Source: Sphingopyxis macrogoltabida (GTDB lineage Bacteria > Pseudomonadota > Alphaproteobacteria > Sphingomonadales > Sphingomonadaceae). Taken from it: a stretch of DNA of 64,000 bases. Both the position numbers and the translations under genes were made by a program. The notes beneath the pieces are model-generated. The model ran no database searches and had not been told where the DNA came from. It was given only the letters and a program-made list of their open reading frames with translations. The first letter of the stretch is position 1, and each line of letters opens with the position of its first letter. The DNA is taken from positions 2,049,001-2,113,000 of the forward strand of contig NZ_CP012700.1 in NCBI RefSeq assembly GCF_001307295.1. Direction: 5' to 3'. Of this stretch, positions 1-8,219 are shown piece by piece.

Positions 1-25
1 TCTTCGTCCGAAAGAAGGCCCTGAT

Positions 26-177
26 GAGTCAGGCGGAGTCCGCCGTCAAGCGCAGGACTCTAGGGATTCCGCGTCACCAACTGGTTAACGGGATGAGAAC
101 GAAAGGAGTCTGCCACGACATATGGAGTCCGTCGCGACTCGGAGACTCAACCACTGGTGGTGTGTCGATGGGGACTC
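26..177. promoter_or_regulatory. Cluster of nine GANTC (CcrM-type) sites
   Basis: GANTC occurs at 26, 36, 56, 65, 106, 125, 136, 144 and 173 (first base of each), nine sites in about 150 bases. At roughly 65 percent GC about 0.6 would be expected by chance in 177 bases. GANTC is the methylation target of the cell-cycle methylase CcrM in alphaproteobacteria. No convincing gene is seen here: the only long frame across it reads through the neighbouring palindromic repeat. The ccrM gene often lies near rnhB, which is at 1249-1803, so ccrM may lie just left of the window and this could be its control region; that is inference. Confidence 0.55.
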
Positions 178-203
178 AGTGGCGAAAAAAATTTCAAAAT
201 TGC

Positions 204-332
204 TCCTCCCTGTGGCGAAGCCATGGGGAGGTGGCAGCGCGAAGCGCTGACGGAGGGGCTTTAACGCGACGCCTTAGCCCCTCCACCATGCTTCGCATGG
301 TCCCCCTCCCCACCGCTTAGCGGCAGGGAGGA
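204..332. repeat. Palindromic dispersed repeat, family A copy 1
   Basis: About 129 bases whose ends are near-complements of each other (CTCCTCCCTG at the left, CAGGGAGG at the right), with nested arms such as CCATGGGGAGG and CAGCGCGAAGCGCTGA. A second copy with the same order of arms lies at 27234-27367. The right end stops one base before the stop codon of the SDR gene, so it may act as its 3' hairpin or transcript end. The rest of 1-333 holds only the GANTC cluster and a short A-rich stretch at 184-200. Confidence 0.7.
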
Positions 333-333
333 A

Positions 334-1230
334 TTATATCCCGGGGTCGACACCGGTCAGTTCGACCGAACGCACCCACAGTTCGCGCGCGAGCTTCGGA
401 TCGCGCGCGGTGCGCGTCGCGCGCGCCGGGCCCGAGCGGCCCGATATTTCGCCGAGCCCCTGCGGCCCCAGATAATCGCCGCCCTGCACATTGACTCCGG
501 TCGCTGCCTGCAACGTCGGCCAGGCGCCCTGCGCGGCGCTGTTGAAAAAGGGCGCGGCGAGCGGCGTCATGCTGCGCAGCGGCAGCGGCAGGTGGCGCGT
601 CAGTTCGGTGAGCGCGACGCCGGGATGGCAGCCGATCGCCTGCGTCGCGCGGCCGGCGGCGCCCAATCGCCGGTCGAGTTCGAACATATGGAGCAGGTTG
701 GCGAGCTTGCTCGTCTGGTAGCGCTGCCAATTGTGGTAGCTGCGGCTGGCCGACAGGTCGCTGAAATCGATCTCGCCGCCCTTGTGAGCGATGCTGGAGG
801 TGATGACGATGCGGTCGTCGACATGGGGGTGCACCAGCCCGGTAAAGGCAAAGGTGCCGAGGTGATTGACCCCGAATTGCGATTCAAACCCTTGCCTGGT
901 GAGTGTTTTCGGCGGGATCATGATCCCGGCATTGTTCACCAGCACGTCGATCCGTGACCCGGCGAGCACCGCGTTTGCCGCGTCGCGGACCTGATCGAGG
1001 TCGGCAAGGTCGAGCGGCTGGAACGACAGTTCGGCCGCCGGAACGTCGGCCCGGATGCGGTTCATCGCCGCCTCGGCCCGATCGGCATCGCGGCACGCGA
1101 GGATGACATGCGCGCCGCGCGCCGCCAGCACGCGTGCTGTCTCGAAACCGATCCCGGCATTGGCACCGGTAACCAGGAAGGAGCGCCCCGTCTGCGTGCC
1201 GACATCGTCGGCCGTGAACCCGCTGCGCAT
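334..1230 (-). CDS. SDR family NAD(P)-dependent oxidoreductase
   Basis: Short-chain dehydrogenase/reductase of 298 residues, a little long for the family. The Rossmann glycine motif TGANAGIG is at residues 21-28, NNAG at 99-102, and the catalytic Tyr/Lys pair in YQTSK at 171-175. The general layout resembles retinol dehydrogenase or WW-domain oxidoreductase-like SDRs, but the substrate cannot be told from sequence. The start is supported by AGGAGA six bases before the ATG. It lies 18 bases after rnhB on the same strand and may be co-transcribed with it. A palindromic repeat sits directly behind its stop codon. Confidence 0.88.
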   Translation of the reverse strand: MRSGFTADDVGTQTGRSFLVTGANAGIGFETARVLAARGAHVILACRDADRAEAAMNRIRADVPAAELSFQPLDLADLDQVRDAANAVLAGSRIDVLVNNAGIMIPPKTLTRQGFESQFGVNHLGTFAFTGLVHPHVDDRIVITSSIAHKGGEIDFSDLSASRSYHNWQRYQTSKLANLLHMFELDRRLGAAGRATQAIGCHPGVALTELTRHLPLPLRSMTPLAAPFFNSAAQGAWPTLQAATGVNVQGGDYLGPQGLGEISGRSGPARATRTARDPKLARELWVRSVELTGVDPGI

Positions 1231-1248
1231 GACGCTCTCCTGCGTGTT

Positions 1249-1803
1249 TCAGACCAGATGCAGTTGAGCGACCGGCGCAAAACTGGTCCGATGGAGCGGT
1301 GTCGGGCCGTGTTGCCGTAACGCCGCGAGATGGTGCGCGGTACCATAGCCCATGTTGGTCTCCCAGCCAAAAGCAGGAAACTCGCGCGCCATCGTAATCA
1401 TATAGCGGTCGCGATGCTCTTTCGCGATGATGCTCGCCGCCGAGATGCACGGGTGGATCGCGTCGCCGCCGATCACCGCGGTCGCCGTATAGCGCCAACG
1501 CGGCAGCCGGTTGCCGTCGACGAGCACTTCGGCGGGCTCGAAACCCAGCGCCTCGACCGCGCGCGTCATCGCGAGGAAGGTCGCCTGCAGGATGTTGATG
1601 CGGTCGATCTCGGCGACACTCGCCTCGCCAACGCCCCAGCGGCAGCGCGCCTTGATTTCGATCTCCAGCTCGCCGCGACGCCTGGCGGAGAGCTTCTTCG
1701 AATCGTCGAGCCCGGTGATACCGCCTTCGCAGAGCAGCACCGCCGCCGCGACGACCGGCCCGGCGAGCGGCCCGCGGCCGGCCTCGTCGACCCCGACAAT
1801 CAT
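1249..1803 (-). CDS. rnhB: Ribonuclease HII
   Basis: Cytoplasmic RNase HII (184 residues) that cuts the RNA strand of RNA-DNA hybrids and single ribonucleotides in DNA. The start motif [11 protein letters not shown] carries the first two catalytic acids, D6 and E7; D96 in VDGN and D114 in GGDA complete the DEDD set, and SAASIIAK at 121-128 is also typical. A longer frame begins at 1845, but that extra N-terminus is encoded by the end of a dispersed repeat and precedes the universal DEAGRG motif too far, so the ATG at 1803 is preferred. In alphaproteobacteria rnhB often neighbours ccrM, which is not inside this window. Confidence 0.95.
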   Translation of the reverse strand: MIVGVDEAGRGPLAGPVVAAAVLLCEGGITGLDDSKKLSARRRGELEIEIKARCRWGVGEASVAEIDRINILQATFLAMTRAVEALGFEPAEVLVDGNRLPRWRYTATAVIGGDAIHPCISAASIIAKEHRDRYMITMAREFPAFGWETNMGYGTAHHLAALRQHGPTPLHRTSFAPVAQLHLV

Positions 1804-1833
1804 TCGGAGCGATCCAGCGAACCGGGGTTTAGT

Positions 1834-1919
1834 TCCCGTTCGCATCGAGCGAAGTCGAGATGCCCGTCAGCATGGCGCAAGGTCGAAGGGTGTCTCGACT
1901 TCGCTCGACACGAACGGGA
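1834..1919. repeat. Palindromic dispersed repeat, family B copy 1
   Basis: Imperfect palindrome of about 86 bases. The left arm CGTTCGCATCGAGCGAAGTC and the right arm CTCGACTTCGCTCGACACG are complementary except for a few positions. Copies occur at 10382, 21875 and 23020. It fills most of the 136 bases between thiD and rnhB and could terminate or stabilise the thiD transcript. Confidence 0.75.
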
Positions 1920-1939
1920 CAAGGAAACGCCGCGCAAGA

Positions 1940-3082
1940 TCAGATACGCCACGGCGGATACCTCCGATATTCGCCCGCCTGGTACAGGCACAGCCGGTTG
2001 CCAGCCGGATCGGTCAGCCGCGCCTCGCGCCAGCCCCAGTCCTCGTCCTTCGGCATCTGGTCGAAACGAACCCCGCGCCGCGCCAGATAGGCGACCCACG
2101 CGTCGAGCGCGCCGCTTTCCAGATAGGCCGTCGCGCCGCCCGCCTCGCCGTCGCCCACATGGATCGACAGCGTCACGCCATTGATCGCCTCGAAGCGCGC
2201 ATAACCATTGTCCGGGCTGTCGACGATCTGCGTCAGGCCGAGTTGTTTGTAGAAGCCGACCGACGCCGCATAATCGGTTGCGGGCAGCGTGAACTGGTTG
2301 AGCGCCGGGCCGGTGAACAGCCCGTCGTTGCGCACCGCCTGCTGTCCCATCGGGCCATGCCCCTCGCCCAGTCCCGGCGCATCGAGCAGCGCCAGCCGCA
2401 CGAAATCGCGCGCCCGCGCCACTGCGGGCTCAAGCGGCATGCCCTGCGCCAGCCCGCACGCGATCGCGCTCGCCAGCGTGCAGCCGGTGCCGTGGGTGTG
2501 CCGGCTGTCGATGCGCGGCGCCTCCCAGCGCGCGACCTCGCCCGCATCGGGTTCGAGCAGGCGGTCGGTCACCGTCTCGCCCGCGCCATGCCCGCCCTTG
2601 ACGAGCAGCGCGCAGCCGTGCGCGAGCACTGCCGCCTCGCCACCCAAGGCGTCGAGTTCGCCCAGATTGGGCGTTGCGACCGTGGCGCGCTGCATCAGCG
2701 CCTCGAACGCGCGGATCGTCGCGGCGTCGGCAAGCACCGACCCGCTCGTCGACACCATCACGGGGTCGAACACGACCGGCGTCGTCGCCAGGTCGGCGCG
2801 CGCGAGCCGTTCGGCCACCGCCGCCGCCGTTTCGGCGCTGCCGATCATGCCGATCTTGACCGCATCGACGCCGATGTCCTGAACGACGCTGTCGATCTGC
2901 ATCAGCACCATCTCGGCCGGGATCGCGTGCACGCCCTGCACGCCCATGCTGTTCTGCGCGGTGATTGCGGCAATCGCGGTCATCGCATGGCCGCCAAGCA
3001 TCGTCACCGTCTTGATATCGGCCTGGATGCCGGCGCCGCCGCCGCTGTCCGATCCGGCAATGATCAGGACGCGTGCGGTCAA
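1940..3082 (-). CDS. thiD: Hydroxymethylpyrimidine/phosphomethylpyrimidine kinase fused to a VOC (glyoxalase-like) domain
   Basis: Residues 1-255 are a ribokinase-fold HMP/HMP-P kinase of thiamine synthesis: the substrate loop AGSDSGGGAGIQAD is at 9-22, FDPVM at 105-109, the conserved TPN at 137-139, and the anion-hole HGTGC at 197-201. Residues 261-380 form a second domain with the betaalphabeta pattern of vicinal oxygen chelate proteins (FTLPATDYAASVGFYKQLG, then TDPAGNRLCLYQ). Stand-alone ThiD is about 260 residues, so this is a genuine fusion with no stop or frame change between the parts. The role of the VOC part is unknown. The gene overlaps the DUF1272 gene by four bases and belongs to the glmM operon. 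Confidence 0.9.
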   Translation of the reverse strand: MTARVLIIAGSDSGGGAGIQADIKTVTMLGGHAMTAIAAITAQNSMGVQGVHAIPAEMVLMQIDSVVQDIGVDAVKIGMIGSAETAAAVAERLARADLATTPVVFDPVMVSTSGSVLADAATIRAFEALMQRATVATPNLGELDALGGEAAVLAHGCALLVKGGHGAGETVTDRLLEPDAGEVARWEAPRIDSRHTHGTGCTLASAIACGLAQGMPLEPAVARARDFVRLALLDAPGLGEGHGPMGQQAVRNDGLFTGPALNQFTLPATDYAASVGFYKQLGLTQIVDSPDNGYARFEAINGVTLSIHVGDGEAGGATAYLESGALDAWVAYLARRGVRFDQMPKDEDWGWREARLTDPAGNRLCLYQAGEYRRYPPWRI

Positions 3083-3303
3083 CCCTTATACTTTCGCACC
3101 GTCGATCCGGGGAATTTCGCCAGCGCCGCGCCTTCGCGCAGCGGCCGGTCGAGCAGGTCGCCGCCGCAATTGGGGCATTGCTCGTCGAGCCGGTCGGCGC
3201 AATTCGCACAGAAGGTGCATTCGAACGAGCAGATGAACGCCCCATGGGCGTTCGCGGGCAGATCACGCCCGCACTTTTCACAATCGGGTCGCATTTCAAG
3301 CAT
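3079..3303 (-). CDS. DUF1272 domain-containing cysteine-rich protein
   Basis: Small 74-residue protein with three CxxC pairs (CEKC at 8-11, CANC at 32-35, CPNC at 44-47) plus single Cys and His residues, the pattern of DUF1272, probably a zinc-ribbon-like fold. Its function is not established. It starts inside the end of glmM (8-base overlap) and ends inside the start of thiD (4-base overlap), so translation of the three genes is coupled. Nothing in the sequence connects it directly to thiamine or amino-sugar metabolism. Confidence 0.85.
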   Translation of the reverse strand: MLEMRPDCEKCGRDLPANAHGAFICSFECTFCANCADRLDEQCPNCGGDLLDRPLREGAALAKFPGSTVRKYKG

Positions 3304-4642
3304 GGCGGTTCGCTGCCTCCTTTACGGCGTCGCATATCATATCGACGACCTGTTCAACTTGTCCGGCATCGTCGCCCTCCGCCATCACGCGGATGACGGG
3401 CTCGGTGCCCGAGGCGCGGATGACGAGGCGCCCGCGCCCGGCGAGCGCCGCCTCGCCGTCGGCGATGGCGGTCTGGACATTGCCGTTTTCGAGCGGCTTG
3501 CCGCCCGCGAAGCGGACATTCTTCAAAAGCTGCGGCACCGCATCGAACTGGTGGAGCAATTCGCTCGCCGGCCGGTCCGCCGCGACGAGCTCGGCGAGCA
3601 CCTGCAGCCCGGCCAGCGTGCCGTCGCCGGTCGTCGCATGGTCCGACAGAATCATATGCCCCGACTGTTCGCCGCCGACGTTGAAGCCGCCTTCCTTCAT
3701 CCGTTCGAGGACATAGCGGTCGCCGACCTTGGTGCGTTCGAGCCGCAGCCCCTCGCCTTCGAGGAAGCGCTCGAGGCCAAGGTTCGACATCACCGTCGCG
3801 ACGACGCCGCCGCCCTTCAGCCGCCCCTGCCGCGCCCAGCTCGCGCCGATCAGTCCCATGATCTGGTCGCCGTCGACGATCGCGCCCTTTTCGTCGACGA
3901 CGATCAGCCGGTCGGCATCGCCGTCGAGCGCGATACCGATGTCGGCTCCGCTCGCGACGACGGTTTCCTGGAGCAACTGCGGTGCGGTCGAGCCGCATTT
4001 GTCGTTGATGTTGGTGCCGTTGGGAGAAACCCCGACCGAAATCACGTCGGCGCCGAGTTCCCAGAACACCGTCGGGGCGCTGTTGTAAGCGGCGCCATTG
4101 GCGCAATCGAGGACGATCTTCAGTCCGTCGAGGCGAACCGATTCGGGCAGGCTCTGCTTCACCGCGTGGATATAACGGCCGCGCGCGTCCTCGATCCGCT
4201 TGGCACGGCCGATCTGCGCCGGTTCGGCGAGCTTCGGTTCGCTCGCGAGCAACATTTCGATCTGGACCTCGTCCTCGTCGGATAATTTATAGCCGTCGGG
4301 CCCGAACAGCTTGATCCCGTTGTCGTAAAAGGGGTTGTGGCTGGCCGACAGCATGACGCCAAGGTCGGCGCGCATCGAGCGCGTCAGCATCGCTACCGCC
4401 GGGGTCGGCATCGGCCCGACCTGCACGACATCCATGCCGACGCTGGTAAAACCCGCGACGAGCGCATTTTCGAGCATATAGCCCGAAATACGCGTATCCT
4501 TGCCGATCACGACGCGATGTTTGTGGTCGCCGCGCAGGAAATGCGCGCCCGCCGCCATGCCGACGCGCATCGCGACCTCGACGGTCATCGGAATCTGGTT
4601 GGTCAGTCCGCGGATACCGTCGGTTCCGAAAAACTTGCGCAT
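3296..4642 (-). CDS. glmM: Phosphoglucosamine mutase
   Basis: Interconverts glucosamine-6-phosphate and glucosamine-1-phosphate for UDP-GlcNAc, peptidoglycan and LPS synthesis. The 448-residue protein begins with the family signature [12 protein letters not shown]; the phosphoserine is S101 in [11 protein letters not shown], the Mg-binding loop DGDADR is at 241-246, and the phosphate-binding [12 protein letters not shown] lies near the C-terminus. A longer frame starts at 4669, but the ATG at 4642 has a clear GAGGTGG ribosome site and fits the family start. First gene of the glmM-DUF1272-thiD operon. Confidence 0.97.
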   Translation of the reverse strand: MRKFFGTDGIRGLTNQIPMTVEVAMRVGMAAGAHFLRGDHKHRVVIGKDTRISGYMLENALVAGFTSVGMDVVQVGPMPTPAVAMLTRSMRADLGVMLSASHNPFYDNGIKLFGPDGYKLSDEDEVQIEMLLASEPKLAEPAQIGRAKRIEDARGRYIHAVKQSLPESVRLDGLKIVLDCANGAAYNSAPTVFWELGADVISVGVSPNGTNINDKCGSTAPQLLQETVVASGADIGIALDGDADRLIVVDEKGAIVDGDQIMGLIGASWARQGRLKGGGVVATVMSNLGLERFLEGEGLRLERTKVGDRYVLERMKEGGFNVGGEQSGHMILSDHATTGDGTLAGLQVLAELVAADRPASELLHQFDAVPQLLKNVRFAGGKPLENGNVQTAIADGEAALAGRGRLVIRASGTEPVIRVMAEGDDAGQVEQVVDMICDAVKEAANRHA

Positions 4643-4766
4643 GCCACCTCTGCTACTTAAGCGGAACATCGAGACAAGAGCTTGTCCCGGCCACCCCCGG
4701 CGACGGCCCTAGGTCACCCGTTTTTGCTTGGCAAGCTGGCCGGAGGGGTTCGCAGGTGAATCGGTC

Positions 4767-6020
4767 GTGAAATCCGCATGGATCATCCTCTCGGCGCTGA
4801 TCGCCGGTATGTTGCTGGGCGTCGCGGTCGAGACGATCTCGGTCGAATGGGGCACGGCATCGCTGCCCTATATCGAATGGGTCGGCCTGCTCTGGCTCAA
4901 TGCGCTCAAGATGACGATCATCCCGCTGATCGTCGCGTTGCTGATCACCGGTATCACCGCGACCGCCGATGCCGCGCGGGCGGGCAAGCTGGCGGGCCGC
5001 GCCGTGGCGATCTTCATCGGCGCCAACCTGCTCGCCGGGCTGATGACCCTGCTGGTGCTGCCGCTCCTGCTGCGCGCCTTTCCGATGTCCGCCGCGGCCG
5101 CCGACGGGCTGCGGCATGGGCTCGGCGGTTCGACCGACGCCGTCCCCTCGCCCACCTTGACCGATTTCGTCCTCGGCCTGATCCCGACCAATCCGATCGC
5201 CGCGGCGGCCGACACCTCGATCCTGCCGCTGATCGTCTTCACGACCATTTTCGCCTTCGCGATCAGCCGCATCGGCGACACCGAGCGCGCAACGCTGTCG
5301 GGGTTTTTCAAGGCCTTGGGCGACGCGATGCTCGTCGTCATCGGCTGGGTGCTGGCGCTCGCGCCGCTCGGCGTCTTCGCGCTCGGCTATGCGCTCGCGG
5401 TCAAGGCCGGGGTCGCCGCTTTCGGCGGGCTCGTCCATTATGTGCTGATGCTGTCGGCGATCGGCGTCTGCACAATCATCCTCGGGATCGCGCTTGCGGT
5501 GTTCGTCGTCGGCATACCCTTGCCGCGCTTCGTCCGTGCGATGGTGCCGACCTTTGCGGTCGCGATCAGCACGCAAAGCTCGCTCGCCAGCCTGCCCGCG
5601 ATGCTCAAATCGTCGGCCGAGCTCGGCGTCGAGCCCAAGAAGGCCGATATCGTGCTGCCGCTCGCGGTCGCCTTGTTCCGCTTCACCAGTCCGGCGATGA
5701 ACCTCGCGGTCGTCGTCTATGTCGCGTGGCTGTTCGGGGTCGAACTGACGCCGCTGGAAATGGCGGTCGGCCTCGGCGTCGCGCTGGCCGCGGCGCTCTC
5801 TTCGGTCAGCCTGCCGGGCTCGATCAGCTTCGTAACCTCGATCGCGCCGATCGCGATTGCGATGGGCGTGCCCGTCGCGCCACTCGGCCTGCTCGTCGCG
5901 GTCGAAACCTTTCCCGATATCTTCCGCACCCTCGGCAATGTCGTGGCGGACGTCGCGGCGACCAAATATGCCGCCGACGGTGTAGAAGACGACAGTCCCC
6001 CCGCAGGAGTCACCCCATGA
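4767..6020 (+). CDS. Dicarboxylate/amino acid:cation symporter (DAACS family)
   Basis: Inner-membrane symporter of about 417 residues with many hydrophobic segments and the family features NALKMTIIPLIVALLITG near the N-terminus, the serine-rich STQSSLASLP loop and the CHP-like region LFRFTSPAMNLAVVVYVAW. It probably carries C4-dicarboxylates or glutamate with Na+ or H+. The frame can start at a TTG at 4728, but the GTG at 4767 has AGGTGA upstream and begins directly before the first membrane segment, so it is preferred. The stop overlaps the next start as ATGA, coupling it to the aldo/keto reductase. Confidence 0.85.
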   Translation: MKSAWIILSALIAGMLLGVAVETISVEWGTASLPYIEWVGLLWLNALKMTIIPLIVALLITGITATADAARAGKLAGRAVAIFIGANLLAGLMTLLVLPLLLRAFPMSAAAADGLRHGLGGSTDAVPSPTLTDFVLGLIPTNPIAAAADTSILPLIVFTTIFAFAISRIGDTERATLSGFFKALGDAMLVVIGWVLALAPLGVFALGYALAVKAGVAAFGGLVHYVLMLSAIGVCTIILGIALAVFVVGIPLPRFVRAMVPTFAVAISTQSSLASLPAMLKSSAELGVEPKKADIVLPLAVALFRFTSPAMNLAVVVYVAWLFGVELTPLEMAVGLGVALAAALSSVSLPGSISFVTSIAPIAIAMGVPVAPLGLLVAVETFPDIFRTLGNVVADVAATKYAADGVEDDSPPAGVTP

Positions 6021-7012
6021 AATATCGCACGCTCGGCCACGGCCTTAAAGTCTCCGCCATCGGCATCGGCTGCATGCCGATGATCAAGGGCGGCAACATC
6101 CTCTATGGCGAAAATGCCGACCTCGGCGAATCGACGCGCACTATTCATCGCGCGATCGACCTTGGCGTCACCTTTTTCGACACCGCGCAAATCTATGGCC
6201 CGTTCAGCAACGAGGAACTGCTCGGCGAAGCGATCCGCGGCAAGCGCGACGGGCTGGTCATCGCGACCAAATTCGGTTTCCGGTTCGAAGGCCAGAAGAT
6301 CGTCGGGGTCGACGGATCGCCCGCCAACGCCCGCGCCGCGTGCGAAGGCTCGCTCCAGCGTCTCGGCATCGACACGATCGACCTGTTCTACCAGCACCGC
6401 GTCGATCCCTCGATCGCGATCGAGGAGGTCGTCGGCGGGATGATGGAGCTGGTCAAGGAGGGCAAGGTCCGCCACATCGCGCTGTCCGAAGCCGGACCCG
6501 AGACGATCCGCCGCGCCGCCAAGGCGGCGCCGATCACCGCATTGCAGAGCGAATATTCGATCTGGGAACGCGAGGTGGAGGACGAAATCCTGCCCGCCTG
6601 CCGCGACAACGGCATCGGCTTCATCCCCTATTCGCCGCTCGGCCGCGGTTTCCTTGCCGGCACGATCCGCAGCCGCGACGAATTGCCCGAAAATGACTGG
6701 CGGCGGAACGATCCGCGCTATTCGGAGGAGAACCTCCCCGCCAACCTCGCGATCGTCGATGCGATTGCCGGGGTCGCGGCGAAGCACGGCGTGTCGAACG
6801 CGCAGGTCGCGCTCGCCTGGCTGCTCGCGCAGGGCGACGATATCGTCCCCATCCCCGGCACCAAGCGCCGCGCGACGATGGAGGACAGCGTCGGCGCCGC
6901 CGAGGTGACGCTGACCGCCGACGACCTTGCCGCGATTGACGCAGCCGCGCCGAAAGGCGGGACGAACGGACCGCGCTACGGGGAACAAGGCATGCGGATG
7001 GTGCGGCTATAG
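6017..7012 (+). CDS. Aldo/keto reductase
   Basis: NADPH-dependent aldo/keto reductase of 331 residues. The catalytic tetrad can be placed at D55, Y60 (DTAQIYG), K85 (ATKFG) and H127 (FYQHR); PIPGTKR near residue 285 is the cofactor-phosphate region. It belongs to the YakC/AKR13-like group that ends with a conserved R-Y-G tail. ATG at 6017 follows GGAG and overlaps the stop of the symporter gene by four bases. The true substrate is unknown. Confidence 0.9.
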   Translation: MKYRTLGHGLKVSAIGIGCMPMIKGGNILYGENADLGESTRTIHRAIDLGVTFFDTAQIYGPFSNEELLGEAIRGKRDGLVIATKFGFRFEGQKIVGVDGSPANARAACEGSLQRLGIDTIDLFYQHRVDPSIAIEEVVGGMMELVKEGKVRHIALSEAGPETIRRAAKAAPITALQSEYSIWEREVEDEILPACRDNGIGFIPYSPLGRGFLAGTIRSRDELPENDWRRNDPRYSEENLPANLAIVDAIAGVAAKHGVSNAQVALAWLLAQGDDIVPIPGTKRRATMEDSVGAAEVTLTADDLAAIDAAAPKGGTNGPRYGEQGMRMVRL

Positions 7013-7037
7013 CGATCGACCGCGAATTTCCTCTCTT

Positions 7038-7201
7038 CGTCACCCCGGACTTGATCGGGAGTTATGCCGTATAGGCTAGTAACATGTGTACCCCGGCTTT
7101 CGCCGGGGTACATCTACTTGTTCGAGAGGGATAAGCGCCGACTTGATCCGGGGTCCATACTTCCGCGCTGCGATGGACCCCGGATCAAGTCCGGGGTGAC
7201 G
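7038..7201. repeat. Dispersed repeat, family C copy 1, with nested hairpin
   Basis: The left end GTCACCCCGGACTTGATC and the right end GGATCAAGTCCGGGGTGAC are inverted repeats. Inside, 7087-7112 is a perfect 11-base-arm hairpin (TGTACCCCGGC, loop TTTC) that matches the other subtype of the family seen at 29565. It looks like a small repeat inserted into a larger one. It fills most of the gap 7013-7248, where no gene is seen. Confidence 0.7.
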
Positions 7202-7248
7202 ACGGATGGGGTCGCCGGCCAAAAAGCGGGCTCGCAAAGACAAGGACG

Positions 7249-7677
7249 ATGACGATGGCCGAAGTGCTGGACGAGGGGCCGTTCTTTCACGGCACGATCG
7301 CCGATTTGCGCGTCGGCGATTTCCTCATGGCGGGCCGCCCCTCGAACTATCGCCCCGAAGTGGTGATGAACCATATCTACTTCACAGCGCTCGTAAGTGG
7401 TGCAGGGCTTGCCGCTGAAATTGCGGCAGAACTTATCGAAGGCGACGCCGTCCCGCGCGTCTACCTCGTCGAGCCGACCGGGGCATATGAGAATGACCCC
7501 AATGTCACCGACAAGAAATTTCCGGGCAATCCCACCCGCTCTTACCGCAGCAGCGCGCCGCTCAGGATCCTTGGCGAAATCACCGATTGGCCCCGATTGA
7601 CGCCCGAAGCGCTGCAGATGTGGCGCGAAAGGCTGATCGCGCTGCCTTCGGACCAACGCGGCGAAATCATCAACTGA
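7249..7677 (+). CDS. arr: NAD(+)--rifampin ADP-ribosyltransferase (Arr)
   Basis: 142-residue protein matching Arr, the enzyme that inactivates rifamycins by ADP-ribosylation in the cytoplasm. FHGT (H14), NHIYFTA (Y44) and the nearly invariant block DPNVTDKKFPGNPTRSYR at 83-100 are all present, and the length is that of the family. Start: ATG at 7249 after AAGGA; a second in-frame ATG at 7255 is equally possible. It stands alone with no integron, IS or other resistance gene, so it is probably an intrinsic chromosomal copy. It converges on the DUF1003 gene with an 8-base tail overlap. Confidence 0.92.
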   Translation: MTMAEVLDEGPFFHGTIADLRVGDFLMAGRPSNYRPEVVMNHIYFTALVSGAGLAAEIAAELIEGDAVPRVYLVEPTGAYENDPNVTDKKFPGNPTRSYRSSAPLRILGEITDWPRLTPEALQMWRERLIALPSDQRGEIIN

Positions 7678-8212
7678 TGCCCTTTTGATCCATCCGCGCG
7701 CATAGCTCGTCGACCTTTGCTGCCAGCTCGCCGATCCGCATCTGGTCGAGCTTTTCGTGCAGCCGCATGATTTCGAGCTCGGCGCGCAGGTTGATCTCGT
7801 AGTCGACGCTCGCGGTCAGCCGGTCCTTTGCCGACTGGCGGTTCTGGCTCATCATGATGATCGGCGCCTGCACCGCGGCGAGCGTCGAGAGCATCAGGTT
7901 GAGGAAGATGAAGGGATAGGGGTCGAAGGCGAGCCCGAAGCGCTGCAAAACCTCCGAATTGAGCAGCATCCAGCCGAGCAGCACCAGTGTGAAAACGATG
8001 ATGAACCCCCACGAGCCGCCGACCGCCGCGACGCGGTCGGCGAGCCGGTCGCCGGTGCTCGCCTGCGCATCGCCGATATCGGCGGCGTCGCGGCTGCTCG
8101 GCGCGCGCGCGGCGATCGCCTGCACGACGCGGACTTCTTCGGGATCGAGCTGATCGAAGGCGCGGCCGAGCAGGCGCAGCGACAGGTCGTTGAGATGCGT
8201 GCCCGCGTTCAT
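7670..8212 (-). CDS. DUF1003 domain-containing membrane protein
   Basis: 180-residue inner-membrane protein with two hydrophobic helices (about 83-102 and 117-138) followed by a charged C-terminal coiled-coil-like tail. The block SQNRQSAKDR...DYEINLRAELEI is characteristic of DUF1003. The function is not established. Start ATG at 8212 follows GGAGCG; the longer frame to 8305 runs into the NnrU gene. It lies 7 bases behind NnrU and is likely in the same transcript; its stop overlaps the end of arr from the opposite strand. Confidence 0.88.
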   Translation of the reverse strand: MNAGTHLNDLSLRLLGRAFDQLDPEEVRVVQAIAARAPSSRDAADIGDAQASTGDRLADRVAAVGGSWGFIIVFTLVLLGWMLLNSEVLQRFGLAFDPYPFIFLNLMLSTLAAVQAPIIMMSQNRQSAKDRLTASVDYEINLRAELEIMRLHEKLDQMRIGELAAKVDELCARMDQKGIS

Positions 8213-8219
8213 GCCGCTC

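Noticed and set aside
24..320. 98-residue plus-strand frame at the left end
   Set aside because: It runs through the GANTC cluster and the family A palindrome, has no ribosome site and no recognisable sequence.
1511..4285. 924-residue plus-strand open frame opposite rnhB, thiD and glmM
   Set aside because: It is an antisense shadow of three clearly recognised genes; its product is Arg/Ala/His-rich with no domain, as is usual for the reverse strand of GC-rich coding DNA.
4778..7012. 744-residue frame including the aldo/keto reductase
   Set aside because: The first 413 residues are an out-of-frame reading of the symporter gene; only the part from 6017 is the enzyme.
7249..7677. Arr as part of a resistance island
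   Set aside because: No integrase, attC site, IS or second resistance gene is near it.
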